64,000 bases of DNA from positions 18,834 to 82,833 of the forward strand of contig JAKLFB010000026.1 in the NCBI GenBank assembly GCA_022711435.1. The letters are read 5' to 3'. Origin of the DNA: Verrucomicrobiota bacterium (GTDB lineage Bacteria > Verrucomicrobiota > Verrucomicrobiia > Limisphaerales > UBA1319). Below the pieces are notes generated by a model. The model saw nothing but the letters and a program-made list of their open reading frames with translations. It ran no database searches and was not told the DNA's origin. Position 1 is the first letter of the stretch, and each line of letters starts with the position of its first letter. The position numbers were made by a program, and so were the translations under genes. Below are positions 1 through 9,399 of the stretch, piece by piece.

Positions 1-881
1 TAGGCGTGCCAGCGCCCGCCATCGAGCAGCATGAGAATGAGCGATCGATGATCCCATCCGATGCTCCAGAGGCGATCGTCGCCAGGCGGGTTGCCGTTGA
101 TGCCGCCGGGGCCGGTGACATCGGTGAACTGGTTGCGGCGGATGACGGTCCACTGGGCGGCCTTTCCATCCCATTGCGCGAGGCAGCCGCTTGGGACGGC
201 GGGATCCTTGCGCGCCTCGGCGGCGTGGTCGCCGTTGTTGGCATAGACGTAGCGGCCTTGCGCGGAGTAAAAGCCTTTGCCGTGGTAGCCGGGAAGATTG
301 GCTTTGCGGCCGGTCTTCACCTGTTCGTCGGCCCAGATCTCCTTCACGGCAAGCGTCTTCACGTCCACTTCGTAAATGCCTTCCTCCATCGTGGCGAAGA
401 CGATCTTGCCCGCCGGGTCGGTCAGATGCCGCGCAAGTCCCGTGTGGCGGCCAAACATCCTGTCGCAGGGAATCACCCGCACAGAGCGATCTGCGCGGAT
501 GGCATACGGTCCGATGAAGAGCTGTCCCGACTCGCGGTGGATCATGCGGTTCGCGGGTGTGCCGCCAACGCTCTCGGGCCGGATGATCTGTTCGAGGCCC
601 GGCGTGATCTCGTAGAGCTTGTCCGTCGAGCCGGCGGGTTTGTGCGGCGCGTAGGAGATGACCCACAACCGATCAGCCCACGGCGCCACCGCCCCGGTGC
701 CGCACTCGCCTTCGTCGTTGAACATGGCGAGGCGCGGGTAGATGCCGGAGAGGTTGCGCGGTTCGGCGGCTTCGACATGGTCGGGCAGCGTCAGGGCGCA
801 GAACACCCAGCCGAATCCGCAGGCGGCGCGAGCATACCTCCATAGCCATTGCAGCGGCCGCGAGCTCTTCCTGGATTTCAT
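1..881 (-). CDS. Secreted beta-propeller-like protein, 3' end beyond the window
   Basis: A frame runs open from an ATG at 881 to the left edge (about 293 codons), so the C-terminus is not visible. The N-terminus (MKSRKSSRPLQWLWRYARAA, then a hydrophobic stretch and an Ala-rich cleavage region near residue 39) looks like a signal peptide for export. The mature part carries repeated short strands such as GQLFIGPYAIRADRSVRVIP, KIVFATMEEGIYEVDVKTL and GKGFYSAQGRYVYANNGD, the rhythm of a WD/SMP30-like propeller. No catalytic residues are recognisable and the function is unknown. It probably belongs with the neighbouring secreted carbohydrate-active genes. The antisense frame over it is a composition artefact. 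Confidence 0.75.
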   Translation of the reverse strand, partial: MKSRKSSRPLQWLWRYARAACGFGWVFCALTLPDHVEAAEPRNLSGIYPRLAMFNDEGECGTGAVAPWADRLWVISYAPHKPAGSTDKLYEITPGLEQIIRPESVGGTPANRMIHRESGQLFIGPYAIRADRSVRVIPCDRMFGRHTGLARHLTDPAGKIVFATMEEGIYEVDVKTLAVKEIWADEQVKTGRKANLPGYHGKGFYSAQGRYVYANNGDHAAEARKDPAVPSGCLAQWDGKAAQWTVIRRNQFTDVTGPGGINGNPPGDDRLWSIGWDHRSLILMLLDGGRWHA

Positions 882-1136
882 AAGCGATCGATGGAAACCG
901 CCCGAAGCATGCCCGAAAGGAAGAGGCTCTTCAAGGTCTATTGGCCAAGAAGGGATCCGTTGATAATCGCTACTGCTCGCCGCTGAGCCTGCGCCTCCTT
1001 CGTCTCAGCCTGACAGAGGTCTGCCGCGTCCCGGAAGATCGGATGGCACCGGTCGCCCCGGCTCATCATGTGGCGCCGGCCCCCTGATACTCCACTCTCA
1101 ACTTGCGCGCTACGACAGGCGAATGACCCTGCCGAC

Positions 1137-2407
1137 TCATGTATCGATAAGAACTGACCCCTGTTCTGAGGATGGCCGTGATGATTCAGATGGAGAAATC
1201 ATCAGATCCTCGCCGGTGTCCTCAAACATCGAAGAGTCAATGCGCTGGTCCACGCCGTGGTCTCCGGGGAGGGTGAATACGTACGGGCCTTCGGGGCGTC
1301 CGCTGGCGCTTTTGAGGAAGGAGTTCTTCCCGCGCGGGCCGGCGCTGAGGCAGAAGGCGATCCAATAGGTGCCGCGGAGATAGTGCAACTCCGGCGCCCA
1401 GAACAGACGGCGCGGCGCGGCGTTGTACCATTTGCCCGGATCAGCCTCCGGCGTCCACACCTGCTTGACAAAGGAGAAATGCACCAGGTCCGGCGAGCGC
1501 CAGAGGTTGATGCCGTCCATGTTGCCCGAGGTGCCGGTGAGATAGTAATTCCCGTCGTGGCCGAGCATGATGAATGTATCGCGAATCCACGGCACGTCCG
1601 CCTTCTGGCCGGGCGCCTTGTCCAGCGGCACGCAGCGCGCTGCGCCCATGCCGCGCTCGTAGATGAACGACGTGTCGGGCCGCAGCATCAGGCCGAAGGG
1701 GAATCGCGTCGGCGGGTCTTCCCCCGCGAAACCGATGGGCCAGCGCGGCTGCGTGGCGGGAACCTGCTCGACTTTGAACGCGCCCGGTTTGCCGCAGAAC
1801 ATCGCGCGTTCGTCCGCGCCGGATTCGCTGGCTCGCTGGCCAGCCCGTCCAGCGGGTTGGCTTGCAGGCGCGCAATCTCGCCGCCGCCTGTGGTCCAGTA
1901 GAACGTCCCGTTGTCATCGCGGAAGAGCGACGGATCTTCGCCGCGCGCGGTGATTTGGACTTTCCTAAAGGCGCTCGTGGCGGGGTCCGCGGTGTCGAAC
2001 TTCAACAATTCCGTGCCACGGCCTTTTCGTCCGAGCGTGAGCCAGAACGCGCCATCGAGGAAATGGATTTCCGGCGAACGGAACTGGGCTGCGCCGAAGT
2101 CGAGCGTGCGAATCTTGGCCCATTGCCTCATGTCCGCCGAGCGCCAGATGGAGATGCGCGAACTGAACGCCGCGCCGCCGCCTTCGACCGCCGAGCCGGC
2201 CAAATAGAGCGCCTTGTCCGGCCCGAGCGTGATGCTGGCGTCGGTGAGCGGCGCATCGAACAACGGCGCCAGCGGGACTGCGTCCGGCTCGGGCGCGAGC
2301 GCGGCGTATTCGCGGATGACGCCGTGCTGGGCGTGGGCGGTGAAACCGAGCAGGAGCAGCCCCAGCGCGGCGCTGGCCAAGCGGTTCCGGTATGCCTGGG
2401 TTTTCAT
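1137..2407 (-). pseudogene. Decayed secreted GH43-like glycosidase (frameshift and lost C-terminus)
   Basis: Two overlapping frames encode consecutive pieces of one five-bladed-propeller glycosidase of the GH43 type. Frame one (2407 down to about 1830) has a signal peptide (MKTQAYRNRLASAALGLLLL) and GH43-like strands such as ISIWRSADMRQWAKI and RSPEIHFLDGAFWLTLGRKG. Frame two (about 1815 down to 1137) continues with FIMLGHDGNYYLTGTSGNMD, FWAPELHYLRGTYWIAFCLS and DSSMFEDT. A one-base-type slip near 1800-1830 separates them. After SSMFEDT, where the last blade should follow, the frame runs into unrelated DNA and stops, so the C-terminus is missing. Its start overlaps the stop of the upstream sulfatase by four bases (ATGA), so the two were once translationally coupled. 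A sequencing error could explain the slip but not the missing end. Confidence 0.75.
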
Positions 2408-3972
2408 ATCCAGCCTGGCATGTGCGGATGGGCGCCGGAATCCGCTGGGGAGGCGGAAGCGGACTTCGCAGGCCGGGCATTGCCTCGCGGCTTCGGTTTG
2501 CCTTCGTCCTCGGGATGATACTTCGCCGGATCAAAGGCGGGATTGGGAATGGGCACCACGGCCTTGCTTTCCTTCAGGAAATGCTCGATGAGCGCGTCGA
2601 GTTCGCACACCTGTTCGGGCTGCTGCGCAGCGAGGTTGTTTCTCTCGCTGAGATCATCCTGGAGATTGAAGAGCAGATGCCGGTGCGCGCTCTTCTCGCC
2701 GCCGTGAAAAATGCGAATCAGCTTCCAATCGCCGCGATGCGCGGTGACCGCGGGGGGCAGCCAGTCAGGCACCGCCGGATTGTGCGGGAAATACTGGAAG
2801 AGGGCGCGCTCGGGCAGGTCGCCGCCTTTCAACGCGGGCAGAATGCTGAGGCCGTCGAAGCGTTGTCCCGGCGCGGGCTGCAGGCCCAGCCCGGCCAGCA
2901 GCGTGGGATAGTAATCCTCGCTTTGAATCATCGCCTCGCTGCGGGCGCCGGCCTTGGTCACACCGGGCCACGCGATGACGCATGGCACGCGCGTGCCCCC
3001 CTCGAACACGGTGGCCTTGCCGCCGCGCAAGGGAGCGTTGCTTGTGGGCGTCGTGCCGTCGATCTCGTTGTACATGTTCCCGCCGTTGTCGGAGGTGAAG
3101 ATAATGATGGTCTTATCCGCGAGGTGAAAGCGGTCGAGCGCGTCGAGCAGCGTGCCGACCGCATCGTCCATGCTCTCGATCATCGCCGCGTAGGTGGGGC
3201 TGCGCTGCGGATCGGCGGGATCGACCCGGGCGCGATGCTTCTCGATCAGCGCCTTCTTGGCGTCAAACGGCGCGTGGACGCTGAACATCCAGTAGTTCAG
3301 GTAGAACGGGCGGTCGCGGTTCTTCTCCATCCAGGCCACGGCTTCTTTCGCCATGCGATCCTCGATGTGCTGGCGGGGCTCGCCGGGATCGGCATCGAAG
3401 TCTTTGAACTTCCAGGGGGCCACATAACTTCCCGCCGGACCGGGGCCAGGCCAGTGCGGCACGTCCACGTCGAAGCCCTGCTGCAGCGGCGAAAACGGCT
3501 CCGGGCCGAGATGCCACTTGCCGAAGTGCCCAGCGGTGTAGCCGGCTTCTTTCAGGGCTTCGGCCAGCGTGCGATATTCCGTTTTCAAGCGCGTGGCCGG
3601 GGCCGGTTGGATGGACTTCTGGGCTGGCGCCGCGGATTTGCCGGTAGTTGCCTGGAGCACGACCTCGGGCAGATGGCAGTTGGGCGTAGTGACGCCCGTG
3701 CGGGCGGGGCTGAGGCCGGTGAGGATGGCCGAGCGGGTGGGCGAACAGAGCGGGCTGGCGGCATAGGCCCGGGTGAACGTCATCCCGCGTTTGGCCAGCC
3801 GCTCCAGGTGGGGCGTCTGGTAGAACTTCGTGTGTCCGTACAACGTCGTGTCCGCCCAGCCGAGGTCGTCGGCGAGGATGAAAACGAGGTTGGGTTTCGC
3901 GGGCAAGTCCGCCGCGTGCAGCGCGGCCAGCGGCGCCAACAGCAGAACGGCGGGGAGGAGGAGGCATTTCAT
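2404..3972 (-). CDS. Secreted type I (formylglycine) sulfatase
   Basis: This 522-residue arylsulfatase-family enzyme would hydrolyse sulfate esters on polysaccharides in the periplasm or outside the cell. Residues 1-21 (MKCLLLPAVLLLAPLAALHA) are a signal peptide. NLVFILADDLGW carries the first metal-binding aspartates, and LCSPTRSAILTG contains the C-x-P-x-R signature whose Cys76 becomes formylglycine. GKWHLGP and FTSDNGGN complete the family core. I start it at 3972 rather than at the longer open frame because of the signal peptide and an AAGGTG sequence just upstream. The stop overlaps the start of the GH43 remnant (ATGA). Its substrate cannot be read from sequence. A formylglycine-generating enzyme is required but is not in this window. 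Confidence 0.93.
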   Translation of the reverse strand: MKCLLLPAVLLLAPLAALHAADLPAKPNLVFILADDLGWADTTLYGHTKFYQTPHLERLAKRGMTFTRAYAASPLCSPTRSAILTGLSPARTGVTTPNCHLPEVVLQATTGKSAAPAQKSIQPAPATRLKTEYRTLAEALKEAGYTAGHFGKWHLGPEPFSPLQQGFDVDVPHWPGPGPAGSYVAPWKFKDFDADPGEPRQHIEDRMAKEAVAWMEKNRDRPFYLNYWMFSVHAPFDAKKALIEKHRARVDPADPQRSPTYAAMIESMDDAVGTLLDALDRFHLADKTIIIFTSDNGGNMYNEIDGTTPTSNAPLRGGKATVFEGGTRVPCVIAWPGVTKAGARSEAMIQSEDYYPTLLAGLGLQPAPGQRFDGLSILPALKGGDLPERALFQYFPHNPAVPDWLPPAVTAHRGDWKLIRIFHGGEKSAHRHLLFNLQDDLSERNNLAAQQPEQVCELDALIEHFLKESKAVVPIPNPAFDPAKYHPEDEGKPKPRGNARPAKSASASPADSGAHPHMPGWI

Positions 3973-4300
3973 GGCAGGTCGTTCACCTTGAGTGTTTGCG
4001 GATCTCATGGTGCTGGGATCAACGGATCGCTTCTTTCTTACCGGCAGGGTGTGCGCGCGTGCAAGTCGTTTCCGGCGGCGCCTGTCGACTGGGGAACGGT
4101 CGGCGGGAGCCAAGGAGGCATCACCCCTAATAATAAGAACTGGCCTCTTTTCCCGAGTTCCAGAGACCGGGCGAAGCTAGCCGGCTCGCGGCCCGACACG
4201 GCAGCGGCCAAAGCATCACCGGCGGCAAGTTGCCGCGCCTGGCGCCCGGCTTCACGTGCCGCGGCTTGGTGATCGGCGAGGCAGTCTTTCATCGGCTCGG

Positions 4301-4405
4301 CAGTTGCGGGAGGCGACGGAAGCGTATGAGGCTGAACACAACAAGGCGCCGAAACTGTTTGTCTGGACGGCCACGGCGGACTTAATCTTCCGAAAACGGA
4401 CGGAT
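4301..4405 (+). mobile_element. Remnant of an IS630-type transposase C-terminus
   Basis: The frame leading into the next gene reads QLREATEAYEAEHNK and then KLFVWTATADLI. This is the characteristic end of IS630-family transposases (a Leu-rich helix, Y..EHN, then PFVWTA.). Only this tail of about 35 codons is recognisable; no catalytic DDE residues and no terminal repeats remain. The gap from 3973 to 4417 holds nothing else I recognise. The remnant lies immediately upstream of and in frame with the following secreted protein, so a caller that takes the longest frame would wrongly add it to that protein. Confidence 0.6.
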
Positions 4406-4417
4406 TCGCTTTTTGAT

Positions 4418-6691
4418 ATGCTTTTATCTCGCATCAGACTCGGTCTGCTTGTTTTGGGCGCCGCCTTGGCGGGCAACCCGGTTCAGGTCCTGAGCCAGGA
4501 ATCCGCCGGCGTGCCGCCCGGCTCGCAGGCGGCCCGGAAGTTTGCCTTTGACACGGAACAAGCCCTGGCCAACTGGACGACGACGGGCGACGTGACCATC
4601 GATCGGGCGAAAGGCCGCCCGGGCAGCTCGCTCAAGGTTGGACCCGGCGGCAAAGCGCTGCTGAAACTCCGCGAGAAGGACGAGTCCGGTCGGGTTGAGT
4701 TCCTGGTGTACGACGACGGCACCACGCCCGAGAACGCGAAAGCCAATCGACCGGGACCGCGCTGGGGCCTGGTGCAGAACGACGGCCGGGTGCTGGCCAT
4801 TGGGATTCTGTACGCCCCTTATCTCGGCGGCAACGAAGGCTACACCGCCACCGCCTGCGATGCGAAGGACTGGTTCGATCAATTGTTCTGGCTCGGCGTG
4901 AACCGCGCCCCCGCCGGCTGGCACAAGTGGACGTTCATCTTCGATCCGGAGAAGGGCGTTCAGATCCTGCACGCGGACCAGGATGGCAAGCCCACCCGAC
5001 GGCCGAGTTTCGACAACACCAAGGCTGGCTTGCAGGGCTTCAGCGCCATCGCCATCTGGGGCGATAGCGGCACGGGCAAGGGGCAGACGGTGTGGGTGGG
5101 TGACGTGGCCGTAACGTTGGGCGGACCCGTGAAGTCTGTGCCGAAGCCGCGGCCCACCGCGCCGCGGGTCATTGGCCCGAATCCATGGATACCTTCGGCC
5201 CATACGCTTCCGATGTACACCCCGGATCAGCCGCCCGCGACCCCGAAGCGGGAGGATTTGCCATGGAAGGAAAGCGTGTCGCAATACGGCGTCACGTGGA
5301 CCTTCGACAAGCCGGCGCGCGTCGGCCAGTTCATTAACGGCGACTGGTACGTGGTGGGTCCGGCGACCGTCACGGCGATCACGCCCAGGCCGCTCTACGG
5401 CGCGGAGATTCCCGAAATCGAACTGGATCGCATGGACCTGGAGCGGCCGGTCGCCCAGCGTGTCCGCAACGGTTTCATGCTCAACCCGCCGGCCGCGATG
5501 AAGGTTTCGTATGACAGCGGGGTGCGCAACTGGTTCGACCCCTCGCTCATCCAGAGGCTGCCCGTGGCCATGAAGCCGGGCGATTCGCTGGTCTCGACCA
5601 TCAGCATGCCCAAGGGGCTCGTGCTCCAGCCGATGCTGTGGGAGACGGTCGAGCGCGGCGTGGCTGACAGCACTCCCATCCGGACGGCGGCGGTGCTGAC
5701 CTGCGTGGCCGAGCCCGTCTCGCCCGACGCGTTCCGCCCGGCCTTCTGCGATCGCCAGGCGAGGATCTACCTCTCTCGAAACTTGAAACGAAGCCTGCTG
5801 CCGACCGCGGCCGCAAACAACCTGCCGGACGTCGGATTGTATGTCCGGTTCACGCAGCGGCCCTGGGTGGGGACGGGCTCCTTCGGCTTCGAGGGACCGG
5901 TGGAAAACATGCCGCAGTACGGACGCGATTACGCCCGTGTCGGAAATCACGCTGCGCTCATCCTTTGCGCGAACCTCCCGGCGGAGAAGAAGGAGACGCT
6001 GCTGGTGAACCTGGTCCAGGTGGGCATCGACTTGGGCGGCATGATTCGCTCGGGGCATCCCGGCTGGGAAGGCTTCGGCGGGCACGGCAGCGGGCGAAAG
6101 CTGCCGATTGTCTTCGCGGGCTTGCTGCTGGGCGACGACCAGTTGGCCTGCATCAACAAGTCGTTCCCCCAAGCCCACTTTGGCGAGGATGAACAGACCG
6201 CTTACGGAGACGGTTGGACGGGCGCCAAGGTCGTCTTCACCGGACATCGGGCCATTGACCAGGGCACCGGAATCGCCCGCGCCGGGACCGGTCCGTATGA
6301 ACACACACCGCCATCGACCTGGAAAGAAGGCCGCGAGAAGATGAGTGAATCCTACCGGCGCTGTTGCACGAGCGCCGCCTGGGTCGCGGGCGCGCTGGCC
6401 TTGCGCCTGATGAAGGCGGAGCCCGCGTGGGACCACGACGCCTTCTTCGACTATTGCGACCGCTGGATGTTCGAGGATGAAACCGAAGCCCTCAAGACGC
6501 TGAAGCAGGACGCGGCGATGCCCCAGCCGGACTGGGCGCGCGAGGGGAAGACCTGGGAAGCGTGGGTCGACGAAATGTGGGCCGCCCACCGGCAGGCGCC
6601 GGGCATGCCACCGGCCGACAGCTGGAAGATGCCGCACGACGACCGCTATCTGAGAACCGCCATCGAGAAAGCACAGCGCATGTCCCAGTGA
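4418..6691 (+). CDS. Large secreted protein of unknown function
   Basis: About 757 residues. The ATG at 4418 is chosen because it gives a signal peptide (MLLSRIRLGLLVLGAALAGN); the open frame further upstream encodes the IS630 remnant. Residues about 30-220 (from FAFDTEQALANWTTTGDV through WVGDVAVTLGG) look like a jelly-roll, carbohydrate-binding-like beta sandwich. A middle beta-rich region contains GVTWTFDKPARVGQFINGDW. The C-terminal third is helical and Trp-rich (NHAALILCANLPAEKKETLL, then HPGWEGFGGHGSGRKLP), reminiscent of an alpha/alpha toroid such as those of polysaccharide lyases or hydrolases. No family was recognised with certainty. Context suggests a role in extracellular glycan processing. 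Confidence 0.8.
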   Translation: MLLSRIRLGLLVLGAALAGNPVQVLSQESAGVPPGSQAARKFAFDTEQALANWTTTGDVTIDRAKGRPGSSLKVGPGGKALLKLREKDESGRVEFLVYDDGTTPENAKANRPGPRWGLVQNDGRVLAIGILYAPYLGGNEGYTATACDAKDWFDQLFWLGVNRAPAGWHKWTFIFDPEKGVQILHADQDGKPTRRPSFDNTKAGLQGFSAIAIWGDSGTGKGQTVWVGDVAVTLGGPVKSVPKPRPTAPRVIGPNPWIPSAHTLPMYTPDQPPATPKREDLPWKESVSQYGVTWTFDKPARVGQFINGDWYVVGPATVTAITPRPLYGAEIPEIELDRMDLERPVAQRVRNGFMLNPPAAMKVSYDSGVRNWFDPSLIQRLPVAMKPGDSLVSTISMPKGLVLQPMLWETVERGVADSTPIRTAAVLTCVAEPVSPDAFRPAFCDRQARIYLSRNLKRSLLPTAAANNLPDVGLYVRFTQRPWVGTGSFGFEGPVENMPQYGRDYARVGNHAALILCANLPAEKKETLLVNLVQVGIDLGGMIRSGHPGWEGFGGHGSGRKLPIVFAGLLLGDDQLACINKSFPQAHFGEDEQTAYGDGWTGAKVVFTGHRAIDQGTGIARAGTGPYEHTPPSTWKEGREKMSESYRRCCTSAAWVAGALALRLMKAEPAWDHDAFFDYCDRWMFEDETEALKTLKQDAAMPQPDWAREGKTWEAWVDEMWAAHRQAPGMPPADSWKMPHDDRYLRTAIEKAQRMSQ

Positions 6692-6734
6692 TTTCCTCCA
6701 ACGAGAAGAATATGGTTGCCCTGCAACCCGGATG

Positions 6735-6831
6735 GTATACACAACGTCATAAGTCACGCCGCGTGAGGCCTGCCTGCCGGGGCGGCGCAGGCAGGCCTGC
6801 CCCGGCGTTGTCGACTTCTGACGCTCTGTAT
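6735..6831. repeat. Palindromic mini-element, copy 1
   Basis: A ~97-bp imperfect palindrome lies between two secreted-protein genes. The left end ATACACAACGTCATAAGTC pairs with the right end read in reverse (ATACAGAGCGTCAGAAGTC). The centre is a GC hairpin built on GAGGCCTGCCTGCCG and its inverse. A second copy with only a few differences lies at 51178-51274, and a partial copy is at 14641-14692. Inverted ends without an ORF are the features of a MITE or REP-like element. No clear target duplication is visible. Confidence 0.75.
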
Positions 6832-6851
6832 CGACTTGAACGCATCGATTT

Positions 6852-9167
6852 ATGCACTTCGACTTTCTCTCCCACGGTGTCGGGACAGCTCTCGCCACAT
6901 GCGTCTTGTTGGGTCATGTTCTCACGGCCGCCGGCGCCAGCCCGGCGCCGGAACGGATCCCATGGCAACCCGTCGGTCTTTCGGGCGGCGGCGGCCTGTT
7001 CACGCCCGCGATCTCTCCCGCCAATCCGAACCTGATGATGTTGAACTGCGACATGAGCGCCGCCTACGTCTCCGAAGACGGCGGACGCAACTGGCGCATG
7101 ATCCACCATGCCCAGCTCCGCAGCGACACCGCCTGCCGGCCGGCGTTTCATCCGGCCGATGCGAGCGTCTTGTACGCCTCCTCCGGCGGACGGCTCAAGA
7201 TCAGCCGCGACCGGGGGAGAACCTTCGCGCCTCTCGGCAACCTGCGGGAGTCGCTGGGCGGGGAAATCGCCATCCACCCCGCCGACCCCAACCTCATGCT
7301 GGCGGGCTCGCGGAGCGGCCGCTGCTGGCTCTCACGCGACGCGGGTGAGACCTGGTCCGCCTGCCAGGGCCCGGCGGGCAAGGTAATCGCCTTCCACTTC
7401 GATTGCACGCGGCAGGGCCGGACGATGTTCGCCGCGACGGACCAAGGCATCTGGCGCTCCGATGACGTCGGCCGGACCTGGGCAGAGAAGACTCAGGGCC
7501 TGCCGTGGAAAGAGATCCAAGGTTTTGCCGGAGGCTCGGACCCGGCGCGGAATCTCGTCATGCTCTACTGCTCGATCCGCAGCAAGGACGAGAGCGGCGT
7601 TTTCAAGGGCGGCCTTTTCCGCTCGCGGGACCGGGGTGAGACGTGGGAGACGGCGATGGGCCAGGGCCTCAACACCGAGACCCAGCAGGCCGACCGGTGG
7701 GCCTACGGCCCCATTTCCCAGTATCACCAGGTTCTCTGCACTGACGCGAAGCCGCTCACGGTGTATGCCCTGAACACCAGCACCGGCTTTCACCCGCCGC
7801 ATAGCGACACCGTCTACCGCAGCGACGACGGCGGTGCGACGTGGCGGGCGACCTACTTCCAGGACCCGCGGTTCAAGGACTACAACGTCGCGCCCGACTG
7901 GGAAACCGCCTCCTGCGGGCAATGCTTCAAGGGCGGCGAGACGCCGTTTGGCGTCGCGATCTGCAACACGGATCCGAACCGCGTGATACTGGTGCGCAAC
8001 GAGCCGCACATCACGCACGACGGGGGGCAGAAATGGTTGGCAGGGCACGCCGATCCCGCGCCCGGCCAGAAACCCGGCCCGCGGTCGGCTTGGGTCTGCA
8101 ACGGGCTCGTCGTCACCACGACCTGGCACTTCTACACCGATCCCTTCGAGCCGAACCGCCAGTACATCTGCTACACGGACATCGGCATGGCGCGCTCGAC
8201 CGACGCCGGCAGGACGTGGATTTGGTGGGACCCGAAATCGTGGTCGCCGTGGCGGAACACATGCTACGAGATGGCGTTCGACCCCGACGCGCCCGGCAAG
8301 ATCTGGGGCGCGTTCTCCGACGTGCACGACATCCCCAACGACAACATCATTTCCGAGCGCCACGGACACAACCGGCCCGGCGGTGTGTGCGTCTCCCGTG
8401 ACTTCGGCGCCTCGTGGAAGAGCCAGACGGATGGGCTGCCGCCCAAACCCGTCACCTCCATCGTGCTGGATCCGCGAAGTCCGAAGAACGCCCGAACGCT
8501 CTATGCCGGCGTGTTCGGCGAAGGCGTCTTCAAGTCCACCGATGACGGCCAGACGTGGAGACTTAAGAAAGCCGGCCTGGGCCATCCCGATAACATGCGC
8601 GTCTATCGCGTCGTTTTGCACCGGGATGGCACGCTCTTCGCCATCATCTGTGCCCGGCGACCTGGCGCCGGGCAACCGCTCCGGCCGGAAGGCGTCGGCC
8701 TCTATCGCTCCAGCGACGGCGCGGAGAGCTGGGAGAAGATCCATGGCGCCCAACCGCTGCTTTACCCCAAAGACTTCTCCGTCGATCCCCGCGACAGCCG
8801 GCGCATCCTGCTCGGTGCCGCCGACGCGGGCCGCGGCGATCAATCCGGCGGCCTCTATCTCACCGAAGACGGCGGCCGCACCTGGCAGCGCATTGGCCGC
8901 GAAGGCCCGCAGACTTTCGGCGGCTACTTCCATCCGCAGCGCGCCGGCTGGATTTACATGACCCTCACCGAGGGCGCGCCCGGCGCCGGCCTCTGGCTCT
9001 CGCCGGACGGCGGCAAAACCTGGCACTCCTTCCCTGACCTTCCCTTCTCGAACATTCAGCGCGTGGAATTCGATCCGTCCAACGGCGACGAGATCCATGT
9101 CACCACGTTCGGCGGCAGCGTGTGGCGCGGCCCGGCCGCGCCCAGCGGCGGCGTTCAGCAAAGATAA
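6852..9167 (+). CDS. Secreted Asp-box (BNR-repeat) propeller protein
   Basis: A 771-residue exported protein with a signal peptide ending near residue 29 (HVLTAAGAS). It carries thirteen Asp-box turns of the S-x-D-x-G-x-T-W type, for example SEDGGRNW, SRDAGETW, SDDVGRTW, SRDRGETW, STDAGRTW, STDDGQTW, TEDGGRTW and SPDGGKTW. Their spacing suits a tandem pair of propellers like those of GH74 xyloglucanases, sortilin-like proteins and photosynthesis-stability-factor-like proteins. I could not assign the two catalytic Asp residues of GH74, so enzyme activity is only possible; a glycan-binding scaffold is the alternative. It is preceded by palindromic repeat copy 1 and stands as a single gene. Confidence 0.85.
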   Translation: MHFDFLSHGVGTALATCVLLGHVLTAAGASPAPERIPWQPVGLSGGGGLFTPAISPANPNLMMLNCDMSAAYVSEDGGRNWRMIHHAQLRSDTACRPAFHPADASVLYASSGGRLKISRDRGRTFAPLGNLRESLGGEIAIHPADPNLMLAGSRSGRCWLSRDAGETWSACQGPAGKVIAFHFDCTRQGRTMFAATDQGIWRSDDVGRTWAEKTQGLPWKEIQGFAGGSDPARNLVMLYCSIRSKDESGVFKGGLFRSRDRGETWETAMGQGLNTETQQADRWAYGPISQYHQVLCTDAKPLTVYALNTSTGFHPPHSDTVYRSDDGGATWRATYFQDPRFKDYNVAPDWETASCGQCFKGGETPFGVAICNTDPNRVILVRNEPHITHDGGQKWLAGHADPAPGQKPGPRSAWVCNGLVVTTTWHFYTDPFEPNRQYICYTDIGMARSTDAGRTWIWWDPKSWSPWRNTCYEMAFDPDAPGKIWGAFSDVHDIPNDNIISERHGHNRPGGVCVSRDFGASWKSQTDGLPPKPVTSIVLDPRSPKNARTLYAGVFGEGVFKSTDDGQTWRLKKAGLGHPDNMRVYRVVLHRDGTLFAIICARRPGAGQPLRPEGVGLYRSSDGAESWEKIHGAQPLLYPKDFSVDPRDSRRILLGAADAGRGDQSGGLYLTEDGGRTWQRIGREGPQTFGGYFHPQRAGWIYMTLTEGAPGAGLWLSPDGGKTWHSFPDLPFSNIQRVEFDPSNGDEIHVTTFGGSVWRGPAAPSGGVQQR

Positions 9168-9399
9168 CGCTGACACCCGGGCCGAGCGACGGGAGGCCGG
9201 GGCGCGGCCGGCGGGGAGGGGGTTTACGGCGCTGGTCGTGGACAGGATCGCCCTGGGAGACCGGCGGCCTCGGCAATTCGGCGCAAGGCGCACCCGAATC
9301 CGAATCTTGTCTTGCAATTGTCTGCTGCAGGGGGGATACGGATCGGCCAGCACGAGGCGCTGACCCGATCCAACGGATCCATCCGCCGCCGAAGCCTGT

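Noticed and set aside
6..845. A 279-codon plus-strand frame at the left edge
   Set aside because: The opposite strand carries a continuous frame with a signal peptide and propeller-like repeats running off the edge; this frame is its shadow.
4130..4292. Minus-strand frame with MKDCLADHQAAAREAGRQAR as a possible small gene
   Set aside because: It lies in a region with mobile-element debris, has no ribosome site and no recognisable family; support is too weak to list as a gene.
4424..6898. An 824-codon minus-strand frame opposite the secreted protein at 4418-6691
   Set aside because: Arg/Gly-rich, no signal or domain; shadow.
7332..9353. A 673-codon minus-strand frame opposite the Asp-box protein
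   Set aside because: The plus strand has thirteen regular Asp-boxes, so the reverse frame is a composition artefact.
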